The notes under the pieces were generated by a model. The model ran no database searches. It was not told the DNA's origin and worked only from the letters and a program-made list of their open reading frames with translations. Shown here in pieces: positions 55,965 to 64,000 of a stretch of DNA of 64,000 nt; the first letter of the stretch is position 1; each line of letters starts with the position of its first letter. The position numbers and the translations under genes are program-made. The stretch lies in NCBI GenBank assembly GCA_023388515.1, contig JAEWGD010000036.1, positions 179,494-243,493 on the forward strand. The letters run 5' to 3'. The DNA is from Bacillota bacterium (GTDB taxonomy: Bacteria; Bacillota; Clostridia; Oscillospirales; Ruminococcaceae).

Positions 55965-56429
55965 CTATTCTTCATCTTCTATATCAATAAATTCATCAAC
56001 CAATCTTAAAAACAGGTTCCCATCAAGATGGTCAACCTCATGACAAGCACATCTACAAGCTAATTCCGTTAAATCCATCTCATAAAATTCGCCATTTCTA
56101 TCCTGTGCTTTTAATGTGCAATTCATCGGACGTGTAACATATCCCCACTGTTCTGGGCATGATAAACAGCCCTCAACAGCACGTTGTTCACCACTTGTAT
56201 TCGTTATTGTCGGGTTAATCAACTCAATCAACCCATCTCCCACATCTACAATCGCAGCTCTCCTTAGTACGCCAATCTGGGGTGCAGCAAGTCCCAATCC
56301 ACGAACCTTATAAAGCGTATCTGCCATATCATCAAGCAATTGCCAAAGCTTTTCATCGAACTTTTCAACTGGCTTACAAGCTTTGTTTAATACTTCATCT
56401 TCTTTAGTTAATATCTTTCTTATAGCCAT
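55965..56429 (-). CDS. def: peptide deformylase
   Basis: 154 residues from the ATG at 56429, eight bases after GGAGG. The three motifs are present: GLGLAAPQIG, EGCLSCPE (metal Cys) and HEVDHLDG (metal His, catalytic Glu). It removes the formyl group from nascent proteins. Confidence 0.96.
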   Translation of the reverse strand: MAIRKILTKEDEVLNKACKPVEKFDEKLWQLLDDMADTLYKVRGLGLAAPQIGVLRRAAIVDVGDGLIELINPTITNTSGEQRAVEGCLSCPEQWGYVTRPMNCTLKAQDRNGEFYEMDLTELACRCACHEVDHLDGNLFLRLVDEFIDIEDEE

Positions 56430-56453
56430 TATAACAACCTCCATTAAATCCTA

Positions 56454-58922
56454 TTATATTCCAACATCACCATTTATATCAGCATACACTGTCACCCTTG
56501 AAAACTCCTTATGCCTATCAGTTTCAATAAGTATCTGGCTTACGAAATTTCTAAGTGCTGCTGTGTTTTTACATTTCAATATCAATCTATATCTAAACTT
56601 TCCATTAATCTTACCATACGCACATTTTACAGGTCCTAAAACCCTTAACGGAAATGTTACCTTTTCTAGTTTAATTTTATTCTGTATCATTGCAAGCATT
56701 TTATTTGATGCGTTTTGAACATTCCTTTCTATTTCACAAGAAAACCCAAGAACACAAACATCGCATACAGGAGGATTAATCAACGCTCTCCTTATGCTAA
56801 TCTCCTCATTATAAAACGCCTTATAATCTTGATTTGAAGCTAAATTCAGAACATAATGTTCAGGCATAAATGTCTGTAAATACGCCCTACCAGTTTTATC
56901 CCCACGTCCTCCTCTGCCGACCACTTGAGTTATCAGCGAAAAAGTTCTTTCATAACTCCTGAAATCACCAGAAAAAAGTGCTTTATCAACAGAAAGCACC
57001 CCAACAAGTGTTACATTAGGGAAATCCAACCCTTTACTAATCATCTGTGTACCAATCATTATATCATATTTTCCATCGCCAAAGTCCTTGAACTTTTCCT
57101 CATAAGCATAGCGTGAAAAAGTCGTATCAGCATCCATACGCAAAATCCTTGCATCAGAAAAAAGCTTAGAAAGCTCCTCCTCCATCTTCTGCGTACCAAA
57201 ACCCATCTGTTTTAACTTTTCGCCACCGCAATCAGCACATTTCTCAACAAGCCCACCCGAATAACCACAATAATGACACATCAGACTTTCATTCGCCTTA
57301 TGGTATGTCAGTGGAATACTACAATTAGGGCAATAAACAGGCTTATTGCATTTGCAACAGCTTATTATAGTATGGTATCCCCTACGATTAAGTAAAAGTA
57401 TACTCTGTTCACCATGCTCAAGATTATATCTTATTTCATGCACAAGCAATTCACTAAACTCACCCGAATTGCCGTTTGCCCTCTCCTCATTCATATCAAT
57501 CATCGTAACAGCAGGTAATGTAGCATTACTATATCTTTCATTCATCTCCAAAAGCTTATACACACCCTTTTGAGCGTAATAATAGCTTTCAATAGATGGA
57601 GTTGCAGATGCAAGCAACAGCACTGCACCGTGAGTTTTACAGCGTTTTTTCGCTATATCAACAGTATTATATCTCGGTGAAGAATCGGATTTATAAGAGC
57701 GTTCGCCCTCCTCATCCATAATAATTATACCAATATTATCAAGTGGAGCAAAAACTGCACTTCTTGTACCTATAACAATATTAGCTTTCCCCTGTTTTAT
57801 TCGTTTATATTCGTCCGTCCTCTGCCCCAATGAAAGATTGCTATGTAAAACAGCGACTGTTTCACCAAAAAGCTCCTGAAACTGATTTACTATCTGAGGG
57901 GTCAGCGAAATTTCTGGAATAAGTAAAACTGCTTGCTTTCCATTATCAAGAGTTTCAGCAATAAGTTTCTTAAACACAGATGTCTTACCACTTCCTGTAA
58001 TTCCATGCAACAGAAAACATTTCGGTTCATCTGTTTTAAATTGAGTGCTTACCTCCTCAAAAACAGACTTTTGAGTTTCATTTAAAACAATATCCTCAAT
58101 AAATTTTGTATTCGCATTCGCATTCTCAGGAATTCTGAACGTTTCATATTCATATTCCTCAACAGCACCACTTTTTATGAGATTTTTTATAACAGCTTTC
58201 GTCACATTACATATATAGCAAACCTCTTTCACCGAAGCAGAACCATTTTCTTCTAAGAGCTTTATTGCCGTCTTTTGCTTTGCCGTAATCTTAAAAGCCT
58301 TATTATCAGAAATATATTGTTCAGACAATTTTATCATATTAATAAAACTATCTTGAACATTCCTCTTATACTCATCAGTTTTAAGGATTATTCCCTTTTC
58401 AATAAGCGAATTAATAACCCTCTTTTTATCAGGCGTATTAAACCCTTCAAGAATATTATCAAACTCACTTTTTATTTTGGTTTTTCTTAAAAGCGACAAT
58501 ACATTTATTTCCTCAACCGAAAGATTCTCATCAGAAACATTCTCAGCAAGCGAATACTTTTCATTAATCCTTATATTCATTCCAGATGGAACAATCGTTT
58601 TCAATCCATCAAAAAATGTGCAAAATGTATTATCTTTAAGCCAATAAAGCATATCTAGCATTTCATCATTCAACAACGGCTCGCTGTCAATAACTGATAT
58701 TACTGGCTTTAATTTCATATCCTCATCAGATATTTGTTCCAACGACAGCACAATTCCTACTCGTTTTCTATTGCCTTTTCCAAACGATACAATAACCCTA
58801 GAGCCTACTTTTATACTATCATTAAACTCCTCTGGCACTGAATAAGTAAAAGGCTTATCAAACGAATACGCCGTTAAGCTTACCGCTATCCCAGCCTTAA
58901 TACTATTAAAATTCACTACCAT
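56454..58922 (-). CDS. priA: primosomal protein N' (PriA helicase)
   Basis: 822 residues, from ATG or a nearby GTG; the ribosome site is weak. P-loop GITGSGKTSVFKK, DEEGERSYKSD, and eight Cys in the zinc part (CNKPVYCPNCS, CHYCGY, CADCGG). QVVGRGGRGDKTGRAY is the last helicase motif. It restarts stalled forks. coaBC, which lies before priA in Bacillus, is absent. Confidence 0.96.
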   Translation of the reverse strand: MVVNFNSIKAGIAVSLTAYSFDKPFTYSVPEEFNDSIKVGSRVIVSFGKGNRKRVGIVLSLEQISDEDMKLKPVISVIDSEPLLNDEMLDMLYWLKDNTFCTFFDGLKTIVPSGMNIRINEKYSLAENVSDENLSVEEINVLSLLRKTKIKSEFDNILEGFNTPDKKRVINSLIEKGIILKTDEYKRNVQDSFINMIKLSEQYISDNKAFKITAKQKTAIKLLEENGSASVKEVCYICNVTKAVIKNLIKSGAVEEYEYETFRIPENANANTKFIEDIVLNETQKSVFEEVSTQFKTDEPKCFLLHGITGSGKTSVFKKLIAETLDNGKQAVLLIPEISLTPQIVNQFQELFGETVAVLHSNLSLGQRTDEYKRIKQGKANIVIGTRSAVFAPLDNIGIIIMDEEGERSYKSDSSPRYNTVDIAKKRCKTHGAVLLLASATPSIESYYYAQKGVYKLLEMNERYSNATLPAVTMIDMNEERANGNSGEFSELLVHEIRYNLEHGEQSILLLNRRGYHTIISCCKCNKPVYCPNCSIPLTYHKANESLMCHYCGYSGGLVEKCADCGGEKLKQMGFGTQKMEEELSKLFSDARILRMDADTTFSRYAYEEKFKDFGDGKYDIMIGTQMISKGLDFPNVTLVGVLSVDKALFSGDFRSYERTFSLITQVVGRGGRGDKTGRAYLQTFMPEHYVLNLASNQDYKAFYNEEISIRRALINPPVCDVCVLGFSCEIERNVQNASNKMLAMIQNKIKLEKVTFPLRVLGPVKCAYGKINGKFRYRLILKCKNTAALRNFVSQILIETDRHKEFSRVTVYADINGDVGI

Positions 58923-58967
58923 CACATCCGTTTGCTTGAAATTATCTATCTTCTAAAATTAACCATA

Positions 58968-59189
58968 TTAAAATGTGCCAGTCTTATTCCTTAATTTATC
59001 TGACTCAACAATTTTATACTTTCCTCCTGCCAACTCTTCAACAGCAGTTTTTACTGGCTTTTCCTCAAGAATAACTCCATTATCATATAAATCATCGGCA
59101 ATCATTCTTGCCCTCTTAGCTACGCCTATAACAAGCGAATAACAGCTTTCGTTCTTGGTTATCAACTGTGTAATTGCAGGTCTTAACAT
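58968..59189 (-). CDS. rpoZ: RNA polymerase omega subunit
   Basis: 73 residues. The ATG overlaps the end of gmk by seven bases. SCYSLVIGVAKRARMIAD and KPVKTAVEELAGGKYKIV are the omega motifs. Confidence 0.93.
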   Translation of the reverse strand: MLRPAITQLITKNESCYSLVIGVAKRARMIADDLYDNGVILEEKPVKTAVEELAGGKYKIVESDKLRNKTGTF

Positions 59190-59788
59190 TTTTCTGCCCC
59201 CGTTTTCTCTATTTTGTTTCTTTTCGTGCTTAACTCTTCTGCTCTAACTATTGTTTTAAAGTCCTCAATTGCGTTTTCAAGCACATCATTTTCAATTATA
59301 TAATCATACTCATTTGCATATTTCATTTCTTTTTCAGCCTGTGCAACACGAGCATTTATAACTTCGTCACTTTCAGTACCCCTTTTTGTCAACCTTCTTT
59401 TTAGCTCAGAAATTGATGGAGGATTAATGAAAACAAACACCCCGTCAGGACATATTTCCCTCATCTGCATTGCACCCTGAACCTCAATTTCAAGCAATAC
59501 ATTCTTTCCACTATCAAGCATCTCCTCAACCTGTTGCTTAGGCGTGCCATAATAATTATCGCAGTAAGTGGCATACTCAAGCATACCGTCCTTTTCGATA
59601 ATCTCCTCAAACTCAGCCTTAGAAATAAAATGATAGTTTACTCCGTTTATTTCACCCTCTCTCGGTGAACGTGTTGTAGCAGATACTGAAAAATAATATG
59701 ACTTATCCTTCAACACTTCAGCCAATATAGTCCCCTTACCGCAACCAGATGGTGCAGAAACTATAATCAGCAACCCTCTATTCTTCAT
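59183..59788 (-). CDS. gmk: guanylate kinase
   Basis: 201 residues from the ATG at 59788, which overlaps the last 11 bases of remA; a longer frame inside remA is rejected. P-loop SAPSGCGKGT, SATTRSPREGE, EIEVQGAMQM and RLTKRGTES. It converts GMP to GDP. Confidence 0.96.
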   Translation of the reverse strand: MKNRGLLIIVSAPSGCGKGTILAEVLKDKSYYFSVSATTRSPREGEINGVNYHFISKAEFEEIIEKDGMLEYATYCDNYYGTPKQQVEEMLDSGKNVLLEIEVQGAMQMREICPDGVFVFINPPSISELKRRLTKRGTESDEVINARVAQAEKEMKYANEYDYIIENDVLENAIEDFKTIVRAEELSTKRNKIEKTGAEKC

Positions 59789-60035
59789 CACCCTGTGCCT
59801 CCTCATTATCCAAACGTCCAGCAACTGTTTCAGGTTGTACAGCCGACAAAACAACATGGTCGCTATCCATGAAAATTACTGCACGAGTTCTTCTACCATA
59901 AGTAGCGTCAATCAACCTACCCTTATCTCTAGCTTCTTGAATTATCCTCTTTATAGGAGCAGATTCGGGGCTTACTATCGCAACAAGCCTTGATGATGAA
60001 ACCATATTCCCGTACCCAATATTCAGTAACTGCAT
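59778..60035 (-). CDS. remA: extracellular matrix regulator RemA (DUF370)
   Basis: 85 residues. LLNIGYGNMVSSSRLVAIVSP and KRIIQEARDKGRLIDATYGR are the family blocks. In Bacillus RemA is a DNA-binding activator of matrix genes. It sits between yicC and gmk as usual. Confidence 0.94.
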   Translation of the reverse strand: MQLLNIGYGNMVSSSRLVAIVSPESAPIKRIIQEARDKGRLIDATYGRRTRAVIFMDSDHVVLSAVQPETVAGRLDNEEAQGDEE

Positions 60036-60048
60036 AAGTGCCCCCTTG

Positions 60049-60927
60049 CTACTCTATATTCTGAATTTGCTCACGAATTTTTTCAAGTTCAGATTTAAGA
60101 TTAACCACAATCTTAGTAATCTCCATATCCTGTATCTTAGAGCCAATCGTGTTTATTTCTCTATTCATCTCCTGCATTAGAAAGTCAAGCTTCCTACCCA
60201 CCTGTGTATCTGTATCCATAAGATTTCTAAACTGCTCAACATGGCTGTGTAGCCTTACTGTTTCCTCATCAACAGCAGTTTTTTCCGAATATATCGCTGC
60301 TTCAGTAAGAATTCTTTGTTCATCAATATTATTATCATGAAGAATATCGCATATCTTATTATAAAGCCTATTCCTGTAATTTTCTGTCAAAACAGGTGAT
60401 GCCTTTTCTATTATAGCTACCATTTCTTCAATTTTATTAAGATGCTGTAAAACGTCTTCCTTTAGCCTTTCCCCCTCAGTTTCACGCATTTCAACAAACT
60501 TCTCTAATGCAGACATAACAACCTGTTTAACACTATCCCATATTTCTTCTTCGTCATCAGTAACCTTTTGAATGTTAAAAATATCAGGGAAACGTATAAT
60601 TTCAGAAAGCTTTAAATCATCAACCAAATTCAGCTCATCATTAGCTTCCCTCAACGCTGAAATATAGCCTAACGCAATTGACTTGTTCACTTTTATGAGC
60701 GAATCCTTGCCCTCAAGATTATTTATCAACACAGAAACTTCAACCTTGCCCCGTGATATTTTATCCTGTAAAGCCGTCTTAATTTTTTCTTCTAAGTACC
60801 CATATGCTCTTGGAATTCTCGATGAAAATTCATAAAACCTATGGTTAACGGAACGAATTTCAACCAAAATATCTCTACCAGTTATGACTTCCTGTGCCCT
60901 ACCATAGCCTGTCATACTTCGTACCAT
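60049..60927 (-). CDS. yicC: YicC family endoribonuclease-like protein
   Basis: 292 residues, ATG after GGAGGTG. MVRSMTGYGRAQ at the start, EIRSVNHRFYEFSSRIPRAY, and the C-terminal QEMNREINTIGSK are family signatures. YicC proteins act in RNA turnover. First gene of the string ending at spoVM. Confidence 0.94.
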   Translation of the reverse strand: MVRSMTGYGRAQEVITGRDILVEIRSVNHRFYEFSSRIPRAYGYLEEKIKTALQDKISRGKVEVSVLINNLEGKDSLIKVNKSIALGYISALREANDELNLVDDLKLSEIIRFPDIFNIQKVTDDEEEIWDSVKQVVMSALEKFVEMRETEGERLKEDVLQHLNKIEEMVAIIEKASPVLTENYRNRLYNKICDILHDNNIDEQRILTEAAIYSEKTAVDEETVRLHSHVEQFRNLMDTDTQVGRKLDFLMQEMNREINTIGSKIQDMEITKIVVNLKSELEKIREQIQNIE

Positions 60928-60963
60928 TCACGTTCACCTCCATCAAAAAGATATTATCACTTC

Positions 60964-60992
60964 ATTTTAACACTTTTTCAACTTAAAATCAA
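60964..60992 (-). promoter_or_regulatory. promoter of the yicC gene string
   Basis: Minus strand TTGATT, 17 bases, TAAAAT, about 37 bases before the yicC ATG. Confidence 0.6.
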
Positions 60993-61077
60993 TAGTATTT
61001 TATTAACTTATAAAATTTTATAAATTGCAATATAAAATGACCAACTTAAATAAAAATATTTCCTGTTAAGCGACCAA

Positions 61078-61275
61078 TTAAATTGTTGATAGCATATTTG
61101 CTGATTTTCCATCTAAAATCTTGCGTGGATAATGGTTTATCCAGTTTTGTATTCTATGTATTTCTTTTTCTGTAAAAGATGATATATCAACGCCTTTTAG
61201 GATAAATCGGCGTATCATTTTATTAATATTTTCATTTATTCCTCGCTCCCAAGAACTATATGGATGTGCAAAATA
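61078..61275 (-). pseudogene. IS30-family transposase, C-terminal remnant
   Basis: About 66 codons remain: MYFAHPYSSWERGINENIN, MIRRFILKGVDISSFT and NHYPRKILDGKSA, the DDE Glu region and end of IS30 transposases. The frame is open upstream for another 20 codons, but the sequence there is not clearly transposase. The 5' two thirds are missing; the end is joined to unrelated DNA. Confidence 0.85.
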
Positions 61276-61854
61276 CATTTTTGTTCGTGGCTTGTTGGCA
61301 ATGCTCTTGGAATAAAAAATCCTGAAAGACTTAAAATGCATAATTTAGGAAATGCAAAGGTATACAGCCAATTGAAAAACAAAGCACAAGCTGAAAATGT
61401 AAAACTTGAATATCTTGTTATTGATAAAGATAAATTTAAAATCCTCAAAGAAAATTATGTTGAGTTTGCTTGTTTTGAAAAAGGCAACAAATTTAATATT
61501 GCATTTCTGCCGAAAGAAAAGGAACGCATACATAAAGTTGTCTATGGTAATCAAACTTTGAAAACTGAAACAGATTTACAGAGGAATAGTCGAGTTAATA
61601 ATGAGATAAAAAAGATTTGTTCACAGAATTCCCAAAAGCCTTTGTATAGAATAGTTTCATTTGAAGAACTGAAAGAACTAAAAAAGCATGAAAATGAAAT
61701 CATGTTTGCTTATTTTAAAAAGCATAAAATAGGCAAGTATAATGTTGTATTCACAGAAAAGGATTTAACTAAAGTTAATACACTATTAAAAAGTCAATCG
61801 CAAGTTGTGAAAACAAAAACTAAACCGACCATTGAAAAAGGGTTCACATTATAG
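61264..61854 (+). CDS. orphan protein with two similar repeats, probably 5'-truncated
   Basis: 196 codons. Sense starts near the IS30 junction, without a good ribosome site; an internal ATG at 61336 is an alternative. Two related blocks are seen: about 51-97 (FKILKENYVEFACFEKGNKF, NIAFLPKE) and about 134-183 (LKELKKHENEIMFAYFKK, YNVVFTEKD). The pattern resembles the small domains at the ends of relaxase and PcfB-like (DUF3801) proteins of conjugative elements; this is inference. The Fic promoter lies inside its last codons. Confidence 0.5.
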   Translation: MCKIHFCSWLVGNALGIKNPERLKMHNLGNAKVYSQLKNKAQAENVKLEYLVIDKDKFKILKENYVEFACFEKGNKFNIAFLPKEKERIHKVVYGNQTLKTETDLQRNSRVNNEIKKICSQNSQKPLYRIVSFEELKELKKHENEIMFAYFKKHKIGKYNVVFTEKDLTKVNTLLKSQSQVVKTKTKPTIEKGFTL

Positions 61855-61860
61855 TATAAT
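61832..61860 (+). promoter_or_regulatory. promoter of the Fic gene
   Basis: TTGAAA, 17 bases, TATAAT, 40 bases before the Fic ATG. Confidence 0.65.
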
Positions 61861-61900
61861 AAAGTATAAAAGATTGCCTCAAAAAGTTAGGAGAATTGTA

Positions 61901-62551
61901 ATGAGTTTTAAAAAGGTAGATGACTTACTTAAACAACTAAATGAATGCCGTCCCCTAACTCAAGGGGAATTAGCTAGATTGAACAATGAATTTTTAGCAG
62001 AATTCACCTATCACTCAAATGCTATTGAGGGCAATACACTTACGCTTCAAGAAACTTCATTGATATTAAATGAGGGAATTACTATTGCTGAAAAGCCTTT
62101 GCGTGAACATCTTGAAGTAATCGGACACCAACAAGCCTATTTATATATTGAAGATTTAGTGAAGAAAAATTATAATTTTTCAGAAAAAGTTATTAAAGAT
62201 ATTCACAGCCTTATACTTATGGATAAACCTGAAGATAAGGGTGTTTACAGAAATGTACCTGTGAGAATTATGGGTGCTGTTCATGTCCCACCACAACCTT
62301 GGGAAGTTCCAATTCAGATGGAAAAGCTTTTAAGTGATTATGATGTAATGAAAAAGGAATTGCACCCTATCGAATATATTTCACTGTTCCATTTACGCTT
62401 TGAGCAAATTCACCCCTTTATAGATGGCAACGGGCGTACAGGAAGATTGATTTTAAATTTAGAGCTAATGAAGAATGGATACCCTACTATTAATGTTAAA
62501 TTTACTGATAGAAAAAAGGGTAGTGTACAAAACCTGTTGTTTATGATATAA
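61901..62551 (+). pseudogene. Fic-domain AMPylase, truncated by an IS1-family insertion
   Basis: The ATG at 61901 follows TTAGGAG by seven bases. 206 native residues are followed by ten from the IS end (GSVQNLLFMI). The inhibitory motif SNAIEGN (39-45) precedes the Fic core, which makes this class II. The active-site motif HPFIDGNGRTGR begins at His171 and is intact. Fic proteins transfer AMP to target proteins. The region after residue 206 (KFTDRKK), normally 80 or more residues, is lost, and no matching 3' part is found on the other side of the IS. Activity is doubtful. Confidence 0.85.
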
Positions 62552-62577
62552 TGGAAAGAAACGATAGGTGAAAATGA

Positions 62578-62856
62578 ATGGCAAAGATAGAAGTAAAATG
62601 CCCCAAGTGTTGTAAAACGGAAGTAATAAAATACGGAAAATCTCCTGAAGGAAAGCAAAGATATAAATGTAAAAATAAAAAATGCAAATACACCACTTTT
62701 TTACTAGACTACAGCTATAACGGAGCACAGCCAAATATTGAAAGTGATATTGTAAAAATGGCAGCGAATGCAAGCGGAATACGTGATACGTCTCGAGTTT
62801 TAGGAATATCTACAGCAAAAGTAATGTCAACTTTAAAAAAACGAAAAAATCCATAA
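62578..62856 (+). CDS. insA: IS1-type InsA (zinc-finger and helix-turn-helix protein)
   Basis: 92 residues, with AGGTGA upstream. Zinc ligands CPKC and CKNKKC at the N-terminus; helix-turn-helix ASGIRDTSRVLGISTAKVMS at the end. It binds the IS ends and, alone, represses transposition. Its last codons include the A-rich stretch where a -1 shift would lead into insB. Confidence 0.88.
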   Translation: MAKIEVKCPKCCKTEVIKYGKSPEGKQRYKCKNKKCKYTTFLLDYSYNGAQPNIESDIVKMAANASGIRDTSRVLGISTAKVMSTLKKRKNP

Positions 62857-62867
62857 GTAATATAAAT

Positions 62868-63356
62868 ATGGAATATATTTTATCACATGAAAAATTATAT
62901 GAAGTACAGTTTGATGTTGTGCTATATGACCAAGTTGAAGAGGCGGAACTTGATGAAATGTGGAGTTTTGTACAAAACAAGAGTAAACAGCGGTGGCTTT
63001 GGCTCGCAATAAATCACGATACTGGTGACATTTTGGCGTATACCTTTGGAAAGCGGAAAGATGCGATCTTCAAAGAGTTCAAAAAAATCTTAGAACCTTT
63101 TGGGATTACTATGTTCTATACCGATGATTGGGGCAGTTATCAGCGTAATTTAGAACCTAATAACCATACTATCGGTAAACGTAACACCCAAACTATTGAA
63201 AGAAAAAATCTCACCCTCAGAACTAGAATTAAAAGATTAACACGCAAATCTATTTGCTTCTCTAAATCAAAAGAAATGCATGATATTGTCATCGGTCTTG
63301 TTATTAATATTCTTGAGTTCGGCTGGTGTGTAGATTTATGGAAGCAACAGTTGTAA
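62868..63356 (+). CDS. insB: IS1-type InsB transposase domain
   Basis: 162 residues as an independent frame. DDE residues: Asp/Glu in EAELDEMWSF, Asp in FYTDDWGSYQ, Glu in TIERKNLTLRTRI. The frame is -1 relative to insA and stays open back through the A-runs at 62832-62850 (TTTAAAAAAACGAAAAAAT), so InsAB' should be made by frameshifting as in IS1. Its 3' part is nearly identical to the MITE at 28497-28645. Confidence 0.9.
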   Translation: MEYILSHEKLYEVQFDVVLYDQVEEAELDEMWSFVQNKSKQRWLWLAINHDTGDILAYTFGKRKDAIFKEFKKILEPFGITMFYTDDWGSYQRNLEPNNHTIGKRNTQTIERKNLTLRTRIKRLTRKSICFSKSKEMHDIVIGLVINILEFGWCVDLWKQQL

Positions 63357-63417
63357 TACATGAGCCTTTTTTTGTGTATTCGTTAAATTGAAAATTGTCC
63401 AAATTTAATGTACTCAT

Positions 63418-63648
63418 TTATTCGTCCTCCATAATTATAGATATTTTACTAACACACTCATCCTTTATAATAAAATTGATATAAAAATTATTGAACTGGT
63501 ATTTCATAAAAGAAATCATCTCATATTTTTCAGGATTATATTCACTTGGTTCGCCAAGTTCATTAATTATCTGTTTATCTGTACTTCCTACCGTAACACC
63601 ATTAATATAGCATGGTTTAGTAGTATTTTCCATGCTGCTTATACTCAT
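63418..63648 (-). pseudogene. SmpA/OmlA-like small protein fragment
   Basis: About 76 codons to the stop at 63418. INGVTVGSTDKQIINELGEP resembles the start of SmpA/OmlA-type folds, often found after a lipoprotein signal. The expected signal peptide is missing, and the frame upstream runs into the IS630-type element, so the 5' end was probably removed by that insertion (inference). Confidence 0.5.
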
Positions 63649-63662
63649 CTCAAATATAACAC

Positions 63663-63691
63663 TAGACAAAGAAATGGATAAGTGATATAAT
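63663..63691 (+). promoter_or_regulatory. promoter of the IS630-type transposase
   Basis: TAGACA, 17 bases, TATAAT, just before the ATG at 63709. Confidence 0.55.
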
Positions 63692-63708
63692 AAAACAGGG
63701 TGATAAAA

Positions 63709-64000
63709 ATGAAAAAACATATAATAACTGAAGAAGAATATGGGATAATAAAGGAGCTAGCTAAGGAAAACAAGCATAAGAGAGTGGATAAGAGATTACA
63801 GGTAATTTTACTGCGTTATGAGGGGTTAACAGATGAAAAGATTGGGGAAAAGTTGGGGTATAGCCGTAAACGGGTGAGCCAGTTATGTGCTGAGTTTAAG
63901 GCTGTTGGAGCGACCGAATATGCAAGGCACAAATATGGTGGGAATCACAGAGCGATGAGCGTTGCTGAAGAGGCGGAGCTGCTTGAGAAATTCAAAGAAA
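63709..64000 (+). CDS. IS630-family transposase, N-terminal part (runs off the window)
   Basis: 97 codons are visible, ATG after GGGTGAT. A helix-turn-helix region (RLQVILLRYEGLTDEKIGEK, GYSRKRVSQLC) and a following RHKYGGNH segment are typical of IS630/Tc1 N-termini. The catalytic DDE part is outside the window. The left end of the element is probably near 63655. Confidence 0.8.
   Translation, partial: MKKHIITEEEYGIIKELAKENKHKRVDKRLQVILLRYEGLTDEKIGEKLGYSRKRVSQLCAEFKAVGATEYARHKYGGNHRAMSVAEEAELLEKFKE

Larger units (their letters stand above)
62518..63366 (+). mobile_element. IS1-family insertion sequence, both ORFs present
   Basis: About 849 bp. The ends are imperfect inverted repeats (GGGTAGTGTACAAAACCTGT at left; GGCTCATGTATTACAACTGT from the right on the other strand). 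It contains insA and insB in the IS1 order. No target-site duplication is visible: the flanks are A-rich on one side and T-rich on the other, so a later deletion on the right is possible. Confidence 0.8.

Noticed and set aside
61901..62551. Fic as part of an active toxin-antitoxin or defence system
   Set aside because: No antitoxin gene beside it, its class II inhibitory motif is internal, and the 3' end is lost to an IS.
1..64000. CRISPR array, prophage or biosynthetic gene cluster
   Set aside because: No spaced direct repeats, cas genes, phage structural genes or synthase genes were seen on either strand.

Overview
The window is AT-rich DNA from a low-GC, Gram-positive, spore-forming gut or rumen anaerobe of the Oscillospirales / Ruminococcus type. 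This is inferred from type I dockerins of the ruminococcal pattern on secreted plant cell wall enzymes, a V-type ATPase operon, a stand-alone thiamin-precursor transporter under a THI box, and a housekeeping gene order (yicC-remA-gmk-rpoZ ... prpC-prkC-rsgA-thiN-spoVM) that matches the Bacillus/Clostridium core. The species cannot be fixed from the sequence alone.

Region 1 (1-15950) is a plant cell wall locus. It holds the start of a GH74 xyloglucanase, a double CE12 acetylesterase, a CE8 pectin methylesterase, a PL11 rhamnogalacturonan lyase, a GH5 endoglucanase and a PL1-PL9 pectate lyase. The last five carry dockerin modules, and several also carry CBM35 or ricin-type modules or Thr-rich linkers. 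Together they would de-esterify and cleave homogalacturonan and rhamnogalacturonan I and open xyloglucan/cellulose. No cohesin or scaffoldin is in the window. Two small exported proteins of unknown function and a broken transposase lie between the enzymes.

Region 2 (16182-28181) begins with an amidohydrolase. A stretch with a frameshifted mini-gene, a 34-bp palindrome and two near-identical promoters separated by a terminator follows. Then come an ACT-domain protein and a PFL/DUF711 protein, and a complete nine-gene V-type ATPase operon in the order G-C-I-K-F-E-A-B-D.

Region 3 (28225-30208) holds a tRNA-Arg(ACG), a 213-bp internally deleted IS1-family element, a TPP riboswitch with thiW, and an HD-domain phosphohydrolase.

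Region 4 (30237-60992, nearly all minus strand) is core housekeeping. It covers lysA, engB, lon, clpX, clpP, tig; a phosphoesterase, thrC, yraN, rnhB, ylqF, lepB, rplS; a radical SAM/DUF2344 protein; a site-2 protease pair; spoVM (28 codons); and thiN, rsgA, the PASTA kinase and its PP2C phosphatase, rlmN, rsmB, a yugP-type protease, fmt, def, priA, rpoZ, gmk, remA and yicC.

Region 5 (61078-64000) is a mobile-element junkyard. It contains an IS30 3' remnant, an orphan repeat-domain protein, a Fic gene cut by an IS1-family element with both ORFs, a truncated SmpA-like fragment, and the start of an IS630-family transposase.

I found no convincing new defence or metabolic system. The points most worth a second look are the IS1-derived MITE and its probable parent, the Fic disruption, the spoVM gene, the promoter-terminator-promoter unit before the ACT gene, and a secreted protein with what looks like a decayed dockerin.
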